Assembly: GCA_030148775.1 (NCBI GenBank)
Contig: JASBST010000004.1
Location: 1 to 59,702, forward strand
DNA from: Thiogranum sp.
Lineage (GTDB): Bacteria > Pseudomonadota > Gammaproteobacteria > DSM-19610
DNA: 59,702 bases
Direction of reading: 5' to 3'
Below, in pieces: positions 16,984 to 26,068 of this stretch. The notes below the pieces were generated by a model. It was given only the letters and a program-made list of their open reading frames with translations. It was not told where the DNA came from and did not search any database. Made by a program: the position numbers and the translations under genes. Position 1 is the stretch's first letter. The number at the start of each line of letters is the position of its first letter.

Positions 16984-18815
16984 ACCTGCTGGCTCTGATC
17001 CCGTTGGCCCCTCTGGCCGGGGCCGTGCTGATTGCCGTGTTCCGACGCGCTCCGGCAATGCTGGCCTTGCTAAGCGTCAGCGCGGGGCTGGCGGCCAGTG
17101 TCGGGTTGTTGGTGCTGGTCGAGGGCGGGGCGGCAGCGCGTTTGAGTTTGCCCGGCCTGCCGACGATGCCGTTGCGCCTCAGCGGAGAACCGCTGCAGGC
17201 GCTGTTGTCGCTGGTGGTCGCCGGCGTGGCGTTTTTTGTCGTGCTCTATGCCATAGGCTATCTGCGTGCCGAGCCGCGGCGCTCGCGTTTTTTTTTCCTG
17301 CTGTGTTTTTTCATCGCCGCCATGCAGACTCTGGTGCTGGCCGCCGACTGGTTGCTGCTGCTGGCCGCCTGGGAACTGATCGGTCTGAGCAGTTATCTGC
17401 TGATCGGGTTCTGGTACCTGCGCCCCGGCGTGGCGTCGGCGGCCAGCCGCGCTTTTCTCTATACCCGTAGCGCCGACATCGGCCTGTACCTGGCGGCATT
17501 CGTCCTTATTCTCGCCAGCGGCAGTAGTGAAATTGCCACCAGTCTGCAAACGGACGGCAGCGCGGCGACATTCGCCGGCCTGCTGTTGTTGCTCGCCGCG
17601 ATGGGCAAATCGGCGCAGACACCCTTTCACGATTGGCTGCAGCGCGCCATGGCTGGGCCGACGCCGGTTTCGGCGTTACTGCACTCGGCCACGCTGGTCG
17701 CCGCCGGCGCCATCCTGTTGATTCGTAGCGCGGCGTTGCTGCCGGCGGAGATTCTGTTGCTGGTTGCGCTGGTCGGCGGTGTCACCACCGTGGTCACCGG
17801 TCTTATCGCCCTGGGTGAAAGCGACCTCAAGCGCCTGCTCGCCGAGTCGACCTCCAGCCAGTACGGTTTGATGCTGATCGCGGTGGGAGCGGGCGCGCCA
17901 CAGGCGGCGGTGCTGCATTTGATCGCCCACGCGGCAATCAAAAGCGCGCTGTTTCTTGCCGCCGGGGTGTTTCAGCACAGCCGTGAGTCTACCCGTCTGA
18001 AAGACCTTCAGGGTGTGGGGCGCGAGCGGGCGGCGACGTATGCCGGTTTTACGCTTGCGGCGCTGGCACTGGCGGGTATCCCGCCCCTGAGCGGTTATTT
18101 TTCCAAAGATGCGGTCATCGCCGCCACCCTGGCTTCGCCGCATCCCGGACTGTTCGGCGTGCTGGCCCTCGCCGGCACGCTATTGACCGGTGCCTACGTG
18201 GCGCGCGCGCTGCGGATCCTGTGGCGCGGGGAACCTCGGCGACGCCAAGTCGGCGGTCAGGTCTGGATGGGTGCGGGTCTGGCCGGGCTGGTGGTTTGCG
18301 CGGTCACTTTGAAACTGTTTTTCCCGGCCATCGAGTCGCTGTTGGAAAGCGTTCCCGCGCAAAGCCCGCTGGCCAGTATCCTGGGGCTGGCGGCGGCGGT
18401 GAGCGGTCTGTTGCTAGGTGGTCTTATCGGTGGCGAGCGCCTGCTGGGACCCTTGCGGCCTTGGGCGCAACAGGGTTTCGCCATCGCCGGCGGGGTGATG
18501 ACATGGGTAGTGCGACCGGCGCTGGCCGTGGCGCATGGGTGTCAACGACTGGACGACCGTCTGTACCTGGCCGTGTTGGGGGTAGGTCGTTCGGGTCTGC
18601 GTTTAGGCCAAGTTACGCGGTGCGGCGATGAAAATATCATCGACAGGCTGATCTTCTCCCTGGCGCACGCCAGTCGGGTAGGCGGCGTACGCTTGCGTGG
18701 CCTGCACAATGGCCTGGTACACCATGAGCTGGCCCTGACGGCGGCCGGCGGCGTGGTCATCCTGGGCGTGCTGGTGGCGCTAGATCGGTGGATCGGTTTC
18801 GGTGTCACGGCTTGA
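16980..18815 (+). CDS. nuoL: NuoL-like proton-translocating antiporter subunit
   Basis: 611 residues, Mrp-antiporter-like, with the long C-terminal lateral-helix region. Key residues are present: Glu in AAWELIGLSSYLLIGFW (TM5), Lys in MGKSAQTPFHDWL (TM7) and Lys/His in HLIAHAAIKSALFL. PLSGYFSKDAVI is also typical. The intact ionisable chain suggests ion translocation is retained. It overlaps nuoK by 4 nt. Confidence 0.93.
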   Translation: MNLLALIPLAPLAGAVLIAVFRRAPAMLALLSVSAGLAASVGLLVLVEGGAAARLSLPGLPTMPLRLSGEPLQALLSLVVAGVAFFVVLYAIGYLRAEPRRSRFFFLLCFFIAAMQTLVLAADWLLLLAAWELIGLSSYLLIGFWYLRPGVASAASRAFLYTRSADIGLYLAAFVLILASGSSEIATSLQTDGSAATFAGLLLLLAAMGKSAQTPFHDWLQRAMAGPTPVSALLHSATLVAAGAILLIRSAALLPAEILLLVALVGGVTTVVTGLIALGESDLKRLLAESTSSQYGLMLIAVGAGAPQAAVLHLIAHAAIKSALFLAAGVFQHSRESTRLKDLQGVGRERAATYAGFTLAALALAGIPPLSGYFSKDAVIAATLASPHPGLFGVLALAGTLLTGAYVARALRILWRGEPRRRQVGGQVWMGAGLAGLVVCAVTLKLFFPAIESLLESVPAQSPLASILGLAAAVSGLLLGGLIGGERLLGPLRPWAQQGFAIAGGVMTWVVRPALAVAHGCQRLDDRLYLAVLGVGRSGLRLGQVTRCGDENIIDRLIFSLAHASRVGGVRLRGLHNGLVHHELALTAAGGVVILGVLVALDRWIGFGVTA

Positions 18816-18848
18816 CGCCGGTAACGGCAGAAAAAAGGAGAATAGGAC

Positions 18849-20318
18849 GTGTTTCCGCTTGTTTCACTGAGCTTGTTCATCCCGCTGCTCGGCGCCCTTG
18901 TCATTCTCGGCCTGCGTCGGGCCCCGGACCCGGCGGTGCACGCCGTTGGGATCGTCGCCGCCACACTCACCTTGGCCGGGACGCTGTGGATGTGGCTAAA
19001 GGGGGTACGGCCTGACGGTTTCTCCCAGGTCGAACAGCTCGACTGGATGCCCGCGATTGGCGCCAGTTATCGTGTCGGCGTCGATGGAATCAGTCTGCCC
19101 CTGGTGTTGCTGACCGCCGTACTGTTTCTGTTGACGCTGATTTTTTCGGTCCGCGTGCGCGAACGGCCGCATGCCTATGTGGCGCTGATGTTGTTGCTGG
19201 AGACTGCCTCGATCGGCGTTTTTACGGCGTTGGACGCTTTGTTGTTTTATGTGTTTTTCGAAGTATCGCTGGTGTCGATGTATTTTCTCATCGCCGGTTG
19301 GGGGCACGAGGATCGACAGCGCGCAGCATTGATGTTTTTCCTTTATACCCTGTTGGGCAGCCTGCCGCTGCTGCTGGCCATTCTCGCGCTTTACCTTGGC
19401 GCTGAGGTTTCGACTTTCGATATGCGGGCCTGGATCGAGCAACCGCCCTTGAGCGGCACGGCCGCCATGTGGGCGTTGGTGGCCATGTTGTTCACTTTTG
19501 CGGTGAAAATCCCGGTTTTCCCCTTTCACACCTGGCTGCCGGCGGCGCACGTGCAGGCGCCGGCCGCGGGCAGCGTCGTTCTGGCGGGCGTGATGCTCAA
19601 GTTCGGTACCTACGGATTGATACGTTTCGCCTTGCAGATGACCCCGGAGGCGATGCGCCAGGCGGCGGTGGTGGTACTGATCTTCGGTGTCTTCAGCGCA
19701 CTGTATGGCGCTTTCGTCGCGCTGGCGCAGACCGACCTTAAGCGCCTGGTCGCCTACACGTCGGTCAACCACATGGGCTATATCATTGTTGGCGTAGCGG
19801 TGGCCGCTCTGGCCTCTGACCCGGCGCTACGGGCGCTGGCGCTGGACGGCTCGGTGTTGCAAATGGTCAGCCACGGACTGGTCACCGGCGCGCTGTTCTT
19901 TCTGGTGGGCAGCTTGCAGGAGCGCACCAATACGCGCGACATGGACCGGCTGGGCGGTTTGCTCAAACCCGCGCCCGCGCTGGGCTGGTTTTTTATCCTC
20001 GCGGCTTTCGCTTCGCTGGGTTTGCCGGGTCTGGCGCATTTCCCCGCCGAGTTTCAGATATTCCTCGCCGCCCTCGGCGTGGCGCCCGCGGCGGTGATAG
20101 TGGTGTTGGGGATTGTAGTGACGGCCGGGCTTTATCTGCGAGCTATCGGCAAGGTCTTTATGGGAGAGCTGTCGTCGCAGTGGAAACAAATGCCGGATCT
20201 GGGAATGCGCGAAACGCTGGTGCTGACACCGCTGGCGTTGTTGATCGTCGCCCTGGGCGTGGCGCCCGCCTGGGTTTTACAGGTTATTCACAGCACCACC
20301 GGCAGGCTGAGTTTTTAA
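18849..20318 (+). CDS. nuoM: NuoM-like proton-translocating antiporter subunit
   Basis: 489 residues with 13-14 membrane helices. The TM5 Glu is kept in FYVFFEVSLVSMYFLIAGWG, and lysines in FAVKIPVFPFHTWLPAAH and VMLKFGTYGLIRF. Start is GTG at 18849 after AAGGAG. It lies 33 nt after nuoL in the same operon. It could function as an antiporter half-channel irrespective of the missing redox arm. Confidence 0.93.
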   Translation: MFPLVSLSLFIPLLGALVILGLRRAPDPAVHAVGIVAATLTLAGTLWMWLKGVRPDGFSQVEQLDWMPAIGASYRVGVDGISLPLVLLTAVLFLLTLIFSVRVRERPHAYVALMLLLETASIGVFTALDALLFYVFFEVSLVSMYFLIAGWGHEDRQRAALMFFLYTLLGSLPLLLAILALYLGAEVSTFDMRAWIEQPPLSGTAAMWALVAMLFTFAVKIPVFPFHTWLPAAHVQAPAAGSVVLAGVMLKFGTYGLIRFALQMTPEAMRQAAVVVLIFGVFSALYGAFVALAQTDLKRLVAYTSVNHMGYIIVGVAVAALASDPALRALALDGSVLQMVSHGLVTGALFFLVGSLQERTNTRDMDRLGGLLKPAPALGWFFILAAFASLGLPGLAHFPAEFQIFLAALGVAPAAVIVVLGIVVTAGLYLRAIGKVFMGELSSQWKQMPDLGMRETLVLTPLALLIVALGVAPAWVLQVIHSTTGRLSF

Positions 20319-20371
20319 GTTCGATGCCGTGCTTTTGTAGACATCGCGTCCGCCGGGAGATCAGGTAAATC

Positions 20372-21760
20372 ATGCAGGAAATGGCGCACGACCTGGCGCT
20401 GATGTGGCCGGAAATCGTAGTGCTGCTGACCGCAGTGGTCACGCTGGTCTGCGAAATGTTGCGCTGTGCGCGTGCCGGCTTTGTCAGCCTGCTGGCGGGG
20501 CTGATGCTGGCGAGCGTGTTGAGTGTGCCTTTGCTTGGCCTGGAAACCGCCGTTTTCGACGGCACCTATCGTATCAACGCGTTGAGCGTCTGGGCTAAAT
20601 TGGTGTTACTGCCGGCGACCTTGCTCGCGGCACTGCTGGTGCGCAGCGAGCTCGCCAACAGTCCGCGCGAGGGAACCGTCTACAGCCTGCTTTGTTTCAG
20701 CACCTTTGGCGCTCTGATCCTGGCCGGCAGCGGCGATACCATGCTTCTGGCGCTGGGTCTGCTGATGTCGGGACTGGCCAGCTTCGCCCTCGTGGCCTGG
20801 TCGCGCGATTCGCGGGCCACCGAAGCGGCGATGAAGTTTTTTATTTATGCCTCGGTCTGTGGTGCGGTTATGATTTTCGGCCTCAGCTACTGGTACGGCG
20901 TAACCGGTACCACCTTGCTGGCGGATCTCGATGGTTTGCAACAGGCGCCCTACGCCGCCGCATTTGGGCTTGTCGGTGTGCTTGTTGGGCTGGGTTACAA
21001 AGCCTCGCTGGTGCCGTTTCATTTCTGGGCGCCGGACGCCTACGAGGGCGCTCCGGTGAGCATCGCTGCTTACCTGTCGGTCGTGCCGAAGATCGGCGCG
21101 CTGTTCGCCCTGGCGCAGGTGGTGATCGATCTGCCGGACGACAGTGGCTGGCAGGGCATGCTCGCCCTGGTGGCGGCGGTCACCATGACGGTGGCTTATC
21201 TGGCGGCGTTGGTGCAGGAAAATGTCGTCCGTATGTTGGCCTATTCATCGGTGGCGCAGGCCGGATATTTTTTGCTGGCGATAGTGTCGCTCGCCACCAG
21301 CACGCTGGCTCTGCCCGCTCTGGTGGTGTTCGCGGCCGCCTACAGCGCGATGAATCTGGGCGCGTTTGCCGTCGTCGCACAAACGGGCGTCAGTCGCAAA
21401 GATCTGTTCGGACTGGGCCGCAGGCGCGTGGTCGCCGGACTGGCGATGACGCTGTTTCTGTTTTCGTTGACGGGGATTCCGCCGCTGGCGGGCTTCGCGG
21501 CAAAGTTCCTCCTGTTTGCCGCCGCAATCGAGGCCGGGTATGGATGGTTGGCAATAATCGGTATAGTCAACAGTGTGTTGTCTTTGGCAGTCTATCTGCG
21601 CATCATAGCGCCAATGTATCGATCGTGCGTCGTTTCGGACAATCTACAGGGCCGCGCGGCGGCGAGTCCTGCGGCGACGATCGTCTGGCTCACGGGGCTC
21701 ATCGCGACATTGTTCATCGGCGTCATGGCGCAGGGAATACTCCAGCAACTACGATATTGA
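20372..21760 (+). CDS. nuoN: NuoN-like antiporter subunit lacking the TM5 glutamate
   Basis: 462 residues, antiporter-like. Lysines are conserved in GLGYKASLVPFHFWAPDAYE (TM7), VVPKIGALFAL (TM8) and AGFAAKFLLF (TM12). At the TM5 position where E. coli NuoN reads GIELISLPLFGLVGY, this protein reads GLLMSGLASFALVAW, so the functional glutamate is Leu. Preceded by a 53-nt gap after nuoM with GGGAGAT upstream of the ATG. Whether this channel still moves protons is open. Confidence 0.92.
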   Translation: MQEMAHDLALMWPEIVVLLTAVVTLVCEMLRCARAGFVSLLAGLMLASVLSVPLLGLETAVFDGTYRINALSVWAKLVLLPATLLAALLVRSELANSPREGTVYSLLCFSTFGALILAGSGDTMLLALGLLMSGLASFALVAWSRDSRATEAAMKFFIYASVCGAVMIFGLSYWYGVTGTTLLADLDGLQQAPYAAAFGLVGVLVGLGYKASLVPFHFWAPDAYEGAPVSIAAYLSVVPKIGALFALAQVVIDLPDDSGWQGMLALVAAVTMTVAYLAALVQENVVRMLAYSSVAQAGYFLLAIVSLATSTLALPALVVFAAAYSAMNLGAFAVVAQTGVSRKDLFGLGRRRVVAGLAMTLFLFSLTGIPPLAGFAAKFLLFAAAIEAGYGWLAIIGIVNSVLSLAVYLRIIAPMYRSCVVSDNLQGRAAASPAATIVWLTGLIATLFIGVMAQGILQQLRY

Positions 21761-21779
21761 TATTGCTTAAGGAACCACT

Positions 21780-21935
21780 ATGGAAATGAATTACTTTATG
21801 TTCGGCCCACCGCTGATTTCGCTGTTATCCGGGATCGCGATTCTGCTATGGCCGAGACTGCTGAGTTATATTGTCGCGTTTTATCTGATTCTGTTCGGGC
21901 TGGTCGGTCTGATACCGGTGTTCATGGTGAGCTAG
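21780..21935 (+). CDS. DUF3096-like small membrane protein
   Basis: 51 residues starting MEMNYFMFGPPLISLLSG: two hydrophobic helices separated by a PRLLSYIV turn, matching the DUF3096 pattern (a short PLI.LL.GI..L..PRLL.YIVA.YLI..G motif). It begins 20 nt after nuoN with AAGGAAC upstream of its ATG, so it is likely co-transcribed as the last operon gene. Function unknown. A 6-bp stem GCCTGC-AAGG-GCAGGC (21949-21964) follows and may separate this operon from the convergent signalling operon. Confidence 0.75.
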   Translation: MEMNYFMFGPPLISLLSGIAILLWPRLLSYIVAFYLILFGLVGLIPVFMVS

Positions 21936-21948
21936 ATTCGGATGCCAC

Positions 21949-21964
21949 GCCTGCAAGGGCAGGC
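21949..21964. terminator. Stem-loop between convergent operons
   Basis: Perfect 6-bp stem GCCTGC/GCAGGC with a 4-nt loop in the 41-bp gap between the DUF3096 stop and the GGDEF gene stop. No T-run on either side, so termination is tentative. Confidence 0.35.
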
Positions 21965-21976
21965 CGGAGTTACACG

Positions 21977-23302
21977 CTATGTTTCATTCGAGTCGGAATA
22001 CAGCCGGTAATTGTTTCTGCCGGCCGCTTTGACGTGATACATGGCCTCATCCGCGCGCTTCAGCAGAGTCTTGGCGGCAGTGCCGTCGCTCGGGTAGGTG
22101 CTGATACCTATGCTGGCCTGGATAGAGAGCTCCAGTTCATTGATATGGTAGGGCTGAACCAGGGTGTCGATGATTTTCCGGGCCACCCGCGGGATGTCCG
22201 CCACTTCGGCGACGTCGGCCAGCAAGACGGCGAATTCATCGCCGCCGATGCGGGCGACGGTGTCGCCTTGGCGCAGACAATTTTGCAGTCTGTTGGCTAC
22301 ATTGATCAGAAGCAGATCGCCTGTCTCGTGTCCGTGGGCGTCGTTGATCGGTTTGAAATGGTCGAGGTAGATAAACAGTACGGCCAGTGGCCGGTTACGC
22401 AACGACGAACGAATCAGTAACTGCTCCAGGCGAGCGTTGAACAATCTTCGGTTTGGAAGACCCGTAAGGCTGTCGTGATGGGCCAGATGGTTTATCCGCT
22501 CCTGTTCCAACCGGCGCTGGGTGATATCCCTGAGAATCGCGCTGACGGTGCGCACGCCCGCGCCCGGTTGTTGTGAACTCGCGTAGACGCCACCTTCCAG
22601 AAATATTTTCTTTCCCGCCTTGTTTAGGAAGGTGACGGGCACGAGTGGGCTGGACGAGCCAGCGCGAGCGCGTTCGAAAACCTCCTCCCAGTGTTTTTTG
22701 CAGTCCGGGTCGACAACGTCGAGGTAGTGCAGGCCGGAGATATCGTCGGCCTGATAGCCAAGTGTCTCCGCCCAGGACCGGTTGATAAAGCGCAAATGGC
22801 CGTCTGGATTCATGATCTGCACCAGGTCGTAAGTGTGCTCTAGAAAGCTGTCCAGCCGTTCTTGCGTCTGTTGTAGCAGACTGGAGATACGATGGCGCTC
22901 GACGGCATAGCGGATGGCCCGGCTGAGCGACTCGTCGTTGACCTCGCCTTTGACCAGATAGTCCTGTGCGCCCTTCTGTACCGCCTGCATGGCGACGTTG
23001 CGGTCGTCAAGCCCGCTGAATATCACCACCGGCGTTTGACCGGCCTTGTCCCGCAGGCGCAAAAAGGTCTCCAGCCCCTGGCAGTCGGGTAACGACAGGT
23101 CCAGCAGCACCGCGTCGTAGTCCGCCTGGGCCACTTTTGCCAGCGCCTCCTTCAGGTCCGTGGCATTGTTCAGCTCAAAGCGATCGGTTTCGTCGCCGCG
23201 CAGGCTCTCCTGCACCAGACGCGCGTCACCGGGATTGTCCTCCACCAAAAGTATCGTCAGTGTATCGTGTGTTTCGTTGTTACCGGGCTTCGTCGTCTGC
23301 AT
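21977..23302 (-). CDS. Response regulator with PAS and diguanylate cyclase (GGDEF) domains
   Basis: 441 residues. The N-terminal receiver (LTILLVEDNPGDARLV, phospho-Asp in AVLLDLSLPDCQG, Lys in DYLVKGEV) is followed by PAS (about 155-275, LVQIMNPDGHLRFINRSW) and GGDEF (about 280-435). The catalytic motif GGDEF is intact, and RQGD five residues before it matches the inhibitory I-site. It should make c-di-GMP under phosphorelay control. The start at 23302 overlaps the kinase gene by 23 nt; a longer open frame upstream lies inside the kinase and is rejected. Last gene of a receiver-kinase-receiver operon. Confidence 0.92.
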   Translation of the reverse strand: MQTTKPGNNETHDTLTILLVEDNPGDARLVQESLRGDETDRFELNNATDLKEALAKVAQADYDAVLLDLSLPDCQGLETFLRLRDKAGQTPVVIFSGLDDRNVAMQAVQKGAQDYLVKGEVNDESLSRAIRYAVERHRISSLLQQTQERLDSFLEHTYDLVQIMNPDGHLRFINRSWAETLGYQADDISGLHYLDVVDPDCKKHWEEVFERARAGSSSPLVPVTFLNKAGKKIFLEGGVYASSQQPGAGVRTVSAILRDITQRRLEQERINHLAHHDSLTGLPNRRLFNARLEQLLIRSSLRNRPLAVLFIYLDHFKPINDAHGHETGDLLLINVANRLQNCLRQGDTVARIGGDEFAVLLADVAEVADIPRVARKIIDTLVQPYHINELELSIQASIGISTYPSDGTAAKTLLKRADEAMYHVKAAGRNNYRLYSDSNET

Positions 23303-25547
23303 GTTGATCCATGTGTTTAGACAAGGTGAAATAGAAAGTGCTTCCCTGCCCAGGTTCGGAATCCAGCCAAATACGGCCTCCATGCGATTCGACGATTTTC
23401 TTGCATAGCGCCAGTCCGATGCCGGTGCCGTCATAAGCTTCTCTGTCGTGTAGACGCTGGAACAGGGCGAATATCCGCTGATGAAATTCATCTGAAATCC
23501 CAATTCCTTCGTCTCTTACGGAAAACATCCATTTGCCGGCCTGATCGCTGGCGCTGACGTGCACCCTGGCCGGGGACTCGCCGCGGAACTTCAACGCATT
23601 GCCTATCAGATTCTGCAGCAGCTGCAGCAACTGCGTCGGGTCGCCGACCACGCGGGGCAGCGGGTCGTGGGTCAGTTCGGCGTTCGCGTCCTCGATCAGT
23701 CCCTGCAGATTCCCGGCCGCGGATGTCAACACCTCTTCCATATCCACCGGGCCGAAGGTCCGTCCCTGTCTGCCGGCGCGCGAGTAGGTCAGCAGGCCGG
23801 TGATCAACTGCTTCATGCGCGCCGCGCCGTCCACGGCGTAGCCGATAAATTCGCCGGCGTCCTGGTCCAGTTTGTCCTTATAGCGTTTTTCCAGCAGTTG
23901 CATGTAGCTGATTACCATGCGCAAGGGTTCCTGCAGATCGTGTGAGGCCACGTAGGCGAACTGTTCCAGTTCGGTGTTTGAGCGTGCCAGCGAGCGGGCG
24001 TGGTTTTCCAGATCGATTTCCACCTGTTTTCTGACCGCGATTTCGTCTTCCAGCATACGGTTGGTTTCGAGTACTCGGGCGGCGTTCAGGCGCGCGCCCT
24101 GGGCGAAATGGATGGAAAGCGCCAACAGCAGTGCCATGACGAAGCCCAGGCCCAACACCACTTCGGGCAATCCCGAGTCCTGTCGGCTGATCAGCGTCCG
24201 GCTCGGGCTGATATGCATCTCCCAGGTATGGCCGGGCAGCGGTATCCGGGTGACGCCCTGCAGATGGGTCAGTAACCGGTCGTCGCCGCGGCGGTAGATT
24301 TCTTCCGGTCCATCGAACAACGCCAACGTGTAATTCGAGGTGACCTGCGGCGGAAGAATCACGTCTATCATATCTTTTAAACGGAAAACTCCCAGGATGA
24401 ATCCGTCGAAGGATTTGCCGTGGAAGATAGGTGCGTAGACCAAAAAAACGATGCCGCCGTCGTCCAGCCTCAGCGGAGGGCTGATCACAGTATTATGCGT
24501 CGTTTCCGCGCTATCGAGTAGCCGCTGTTGCGCCGGCTGAAATTGCACCGGAACATTGGAGTGTTCGGCATCGGTGACGATCCAGCGCGGACGCCGTGTC
24601 GGGTCGACCCAGGCGATGGCGTGGTAGCCGGGTTGTTTGCCGATCAGCCTGGCGTCCATTTCCCAGTGCTTGCGCGAAGGCGGGCCGGTTTCCCATAAAC
24701 CGGACAAGTGCGTCAGCGTGGCGATGCGGGCTTGTACCGCGGTTTCAATAATGGCGCTGTAGCCGGCGGCCTCCAGTTGTGTATTGTCGCGGAAATTTTT
24801 GACATCGTCGGCCGTGAGCGCCTGCCAAAGCAGAATACTCACCGTCAGAATACTGAAGCCGGCGAAAATGGGAATCCAGCGGGGCGTGCCGCGGTCCTCG
24901 CGGTGGCTGGTATTCCAGGTAAATCCGATCACGCCGATCCCCAGAAAGGTGAAGCCGACCGCGGTGTGCACCGCGACACGCGTCAGGTAACCCCAGCCAT
25001 AGGCGGTTTCGACGCCGGTCAGATAGCCAAACAACGGCACCATTCCCAAGGCGAGAATGACCGATCCGAAAAGGCCCGCCACCATGCTGCGCGGGGTCGA
25101 GCCGAAACGTTTTGCATGCAACAGCAGGAAGACACCGGTGACCGTGAAGGACAACGCCGTATTGGGGGCCATGCGCCCGGGGTTGGAGGTCTTGACGGTG
25201 ACATAGTGCTTCATCAGCAACTCGTCGATCCACAGGTTGATCCCGGTTATATATTCGAACAGGGTGAGCAGGCCGACGCCCGCGATGAGGCCGCCGCAAA
25301 ACTGCGCCAGACGTGTCTGGCTGTAGGCGGCGGCGCCCAGACCGATGCCGGCGAGTAAAAAACCCAGTGCGGTGTTGAATTGCATGGGGACAAAATTGGG
25401 CTGGACCTGAATCAGCGTGACGTTGTGCGTGTACCAGCCCATCAATACTGACAGACCCAGCAAGGTGGAAAAGCCAGCGGGCAGCAGCATCAAAGTCAGC
25501 GGCAGTTTTCCGCTGACGGCGACGGCGGTGAACAACGTCCGCTTCAC
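23280..25547 (-). CDS. Membrane CHASE1-domain sensor histidine kinase
   Basis: 755 residues. An N-terminal block of about seven hydrophobic helices (1-240) precedes a periplasmic CHASE1-like sensor (about 250-455: PGYHAIAWVDP, ISPPLRLDDGGIVFLVYAP), a last membrane helix (about 465-485), a coiled coil, HisKA with phospho-His in ASHDLQEPLRMV, and HATPase (NLIGNALKF, RDEGIGISDEF, GTGIGLALCKKIVE). Start GTG at 25547, 7 nt after the stop of the upstream receiver gene. CHASE1 domains usually bind small extracellular ligands; the ligand is unknown. Two receivers in the operon are its likely partners. Confidence 0.93.
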   Translation of the reverse strand: MKRTLFTAVAVSGKLPLTLMLLPAGFSTLLGLSVLMGWYTHNVTLIQVQPNFVPMQFNTALGFLLAGIGLGAAAYSQTRLAQFCGGLIAGVGLLTLFEYITGINLWIDELLMKHYVTVKTSNPGRMAPNTALSFTVTGVFLLLHAKRFGSTPRSMVAGLFGSVILALGMVPLFGYLTGVETAYGWGYLTRVAVHTAVGFTFLGIGVIGFTWNTSHREDRGTPRWIPIFAGFSILTVSILLWQALTADDVKNFRDNTQLEAAGYSAIIETAVQARIATLTHLSGLWETGPPSRKHWEMDARLIGKQPGYHAIAWVDPTRRPRWIVTDAEHSNVPVQFQPAQQRLLDSAETTHNTVISPPLRLDDGGIVFLVYAPIFHGKSFDGFILGVFRLKDMIDVILPPQVTSNYTLALFDGPEEIYRRGDDRLLTHLQGVTRIPLPGHTWEMHISPSRTLISRQDSGLPEVVLGLGFVMALLLALSIHFAQGARLNAARVLETNRMLEDEIAVRKQVEIDLENHARSLARSNTELEQFAYVASHDLQEPLRMVISYMQLLEKRYKDKLDQDAGEFIGYAVDGAARMKQLITGLLTYSRAGRQGRTFGPVDMEEVLTSAAGNLQGLIEDANAELTHDPLPRVVGDPTQLLQLLQNLIGNALKFRGESPARVHVSASDQAGKWMFSVRDEGIGISDEFHQRIFALFQRLHDREAYDGTGIGLALCKKIVESHGGRIWLDSEPGQGSTFYFTLSKHMDQHADDEAR

Positions 25548-25554
25548 AGTCCGG

Positions 25555-26019
25555 CTAGGCCTTATCGCGGCTGTTGGAAGCGGGTAGGGCGACGATCGTC
25601 AGCCAGAAGTCCTCGATCGACTTGATGACGGTCAGGAACTGGTCGAGGTCCACCGGTTTGGTGATATAGCAATTGGCGTGCAGATTATAGGATTTGAGGA
25701 TGTCTTCTTCGGCCTTGGAGGTCGTCAGTACGACCACCGGGATGCTTCTCAACGCCGGATCCGCTTTCAGTTCGGTGAGAACCTCGCGACCGTCTTTTTT
25801 CGGCATGTTGAGGTCCAGCAGAATGATATCGGGCCGCGGCTTGTTCGCGTGCTGGCCTTCGCGCCGCAGGAACGCCATCGCTTCGACGCCGTCCCGGGCG
25901 ATATGCAGGCGATTGCGAACCTTGGCGTCTTTGAGCGCCTCCACCGTCAGGCGGACGTCGCCAGCGTTGTCGTCGACCAGCAGGATTTCTATCAGCGTTC
26001 CATAACTTCCGTCTGTCAT
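25555..26019 (-). CDS. Single-domain response regulator (Rcp1-like)
   Basis: 154 residues, one receiver only: [20 protein letters not shown] with the acidic pair, phospho-Asp in [18 protein letters not shown], Thr in [12 protein letters not shown] and Lys in CYITKPVDL. This is the layout seen in Rcp1-type receivers paired with hybrid-less kinases. The ATG at 26019 is preceded by GGAAGGGAA. First gene of the operon, followed by the kinase 7 nt later; no output domain, so it acts by protein contact or phosphotransfer. Confidence 0.92.
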   Translation of the reverse strand: MTDGSYGTLIEILLVDDNAGDVRLTVEALKDAKVRNRLHIARDGVEAMAFLRREGQHANKPRPDIILLDLNMPKKDGREVLTELKADPALRSIPVVVLTTSKAEEDILKSYNLHANCYITKPVDLDQFLTVIKSIEDFWLTIVALPASNSRDKA

Positions 26020-26068
26020 GTTCCCTTCCAAGTGAATGATTTTATAGCAAACCGCCCTGCGTTGGCAG

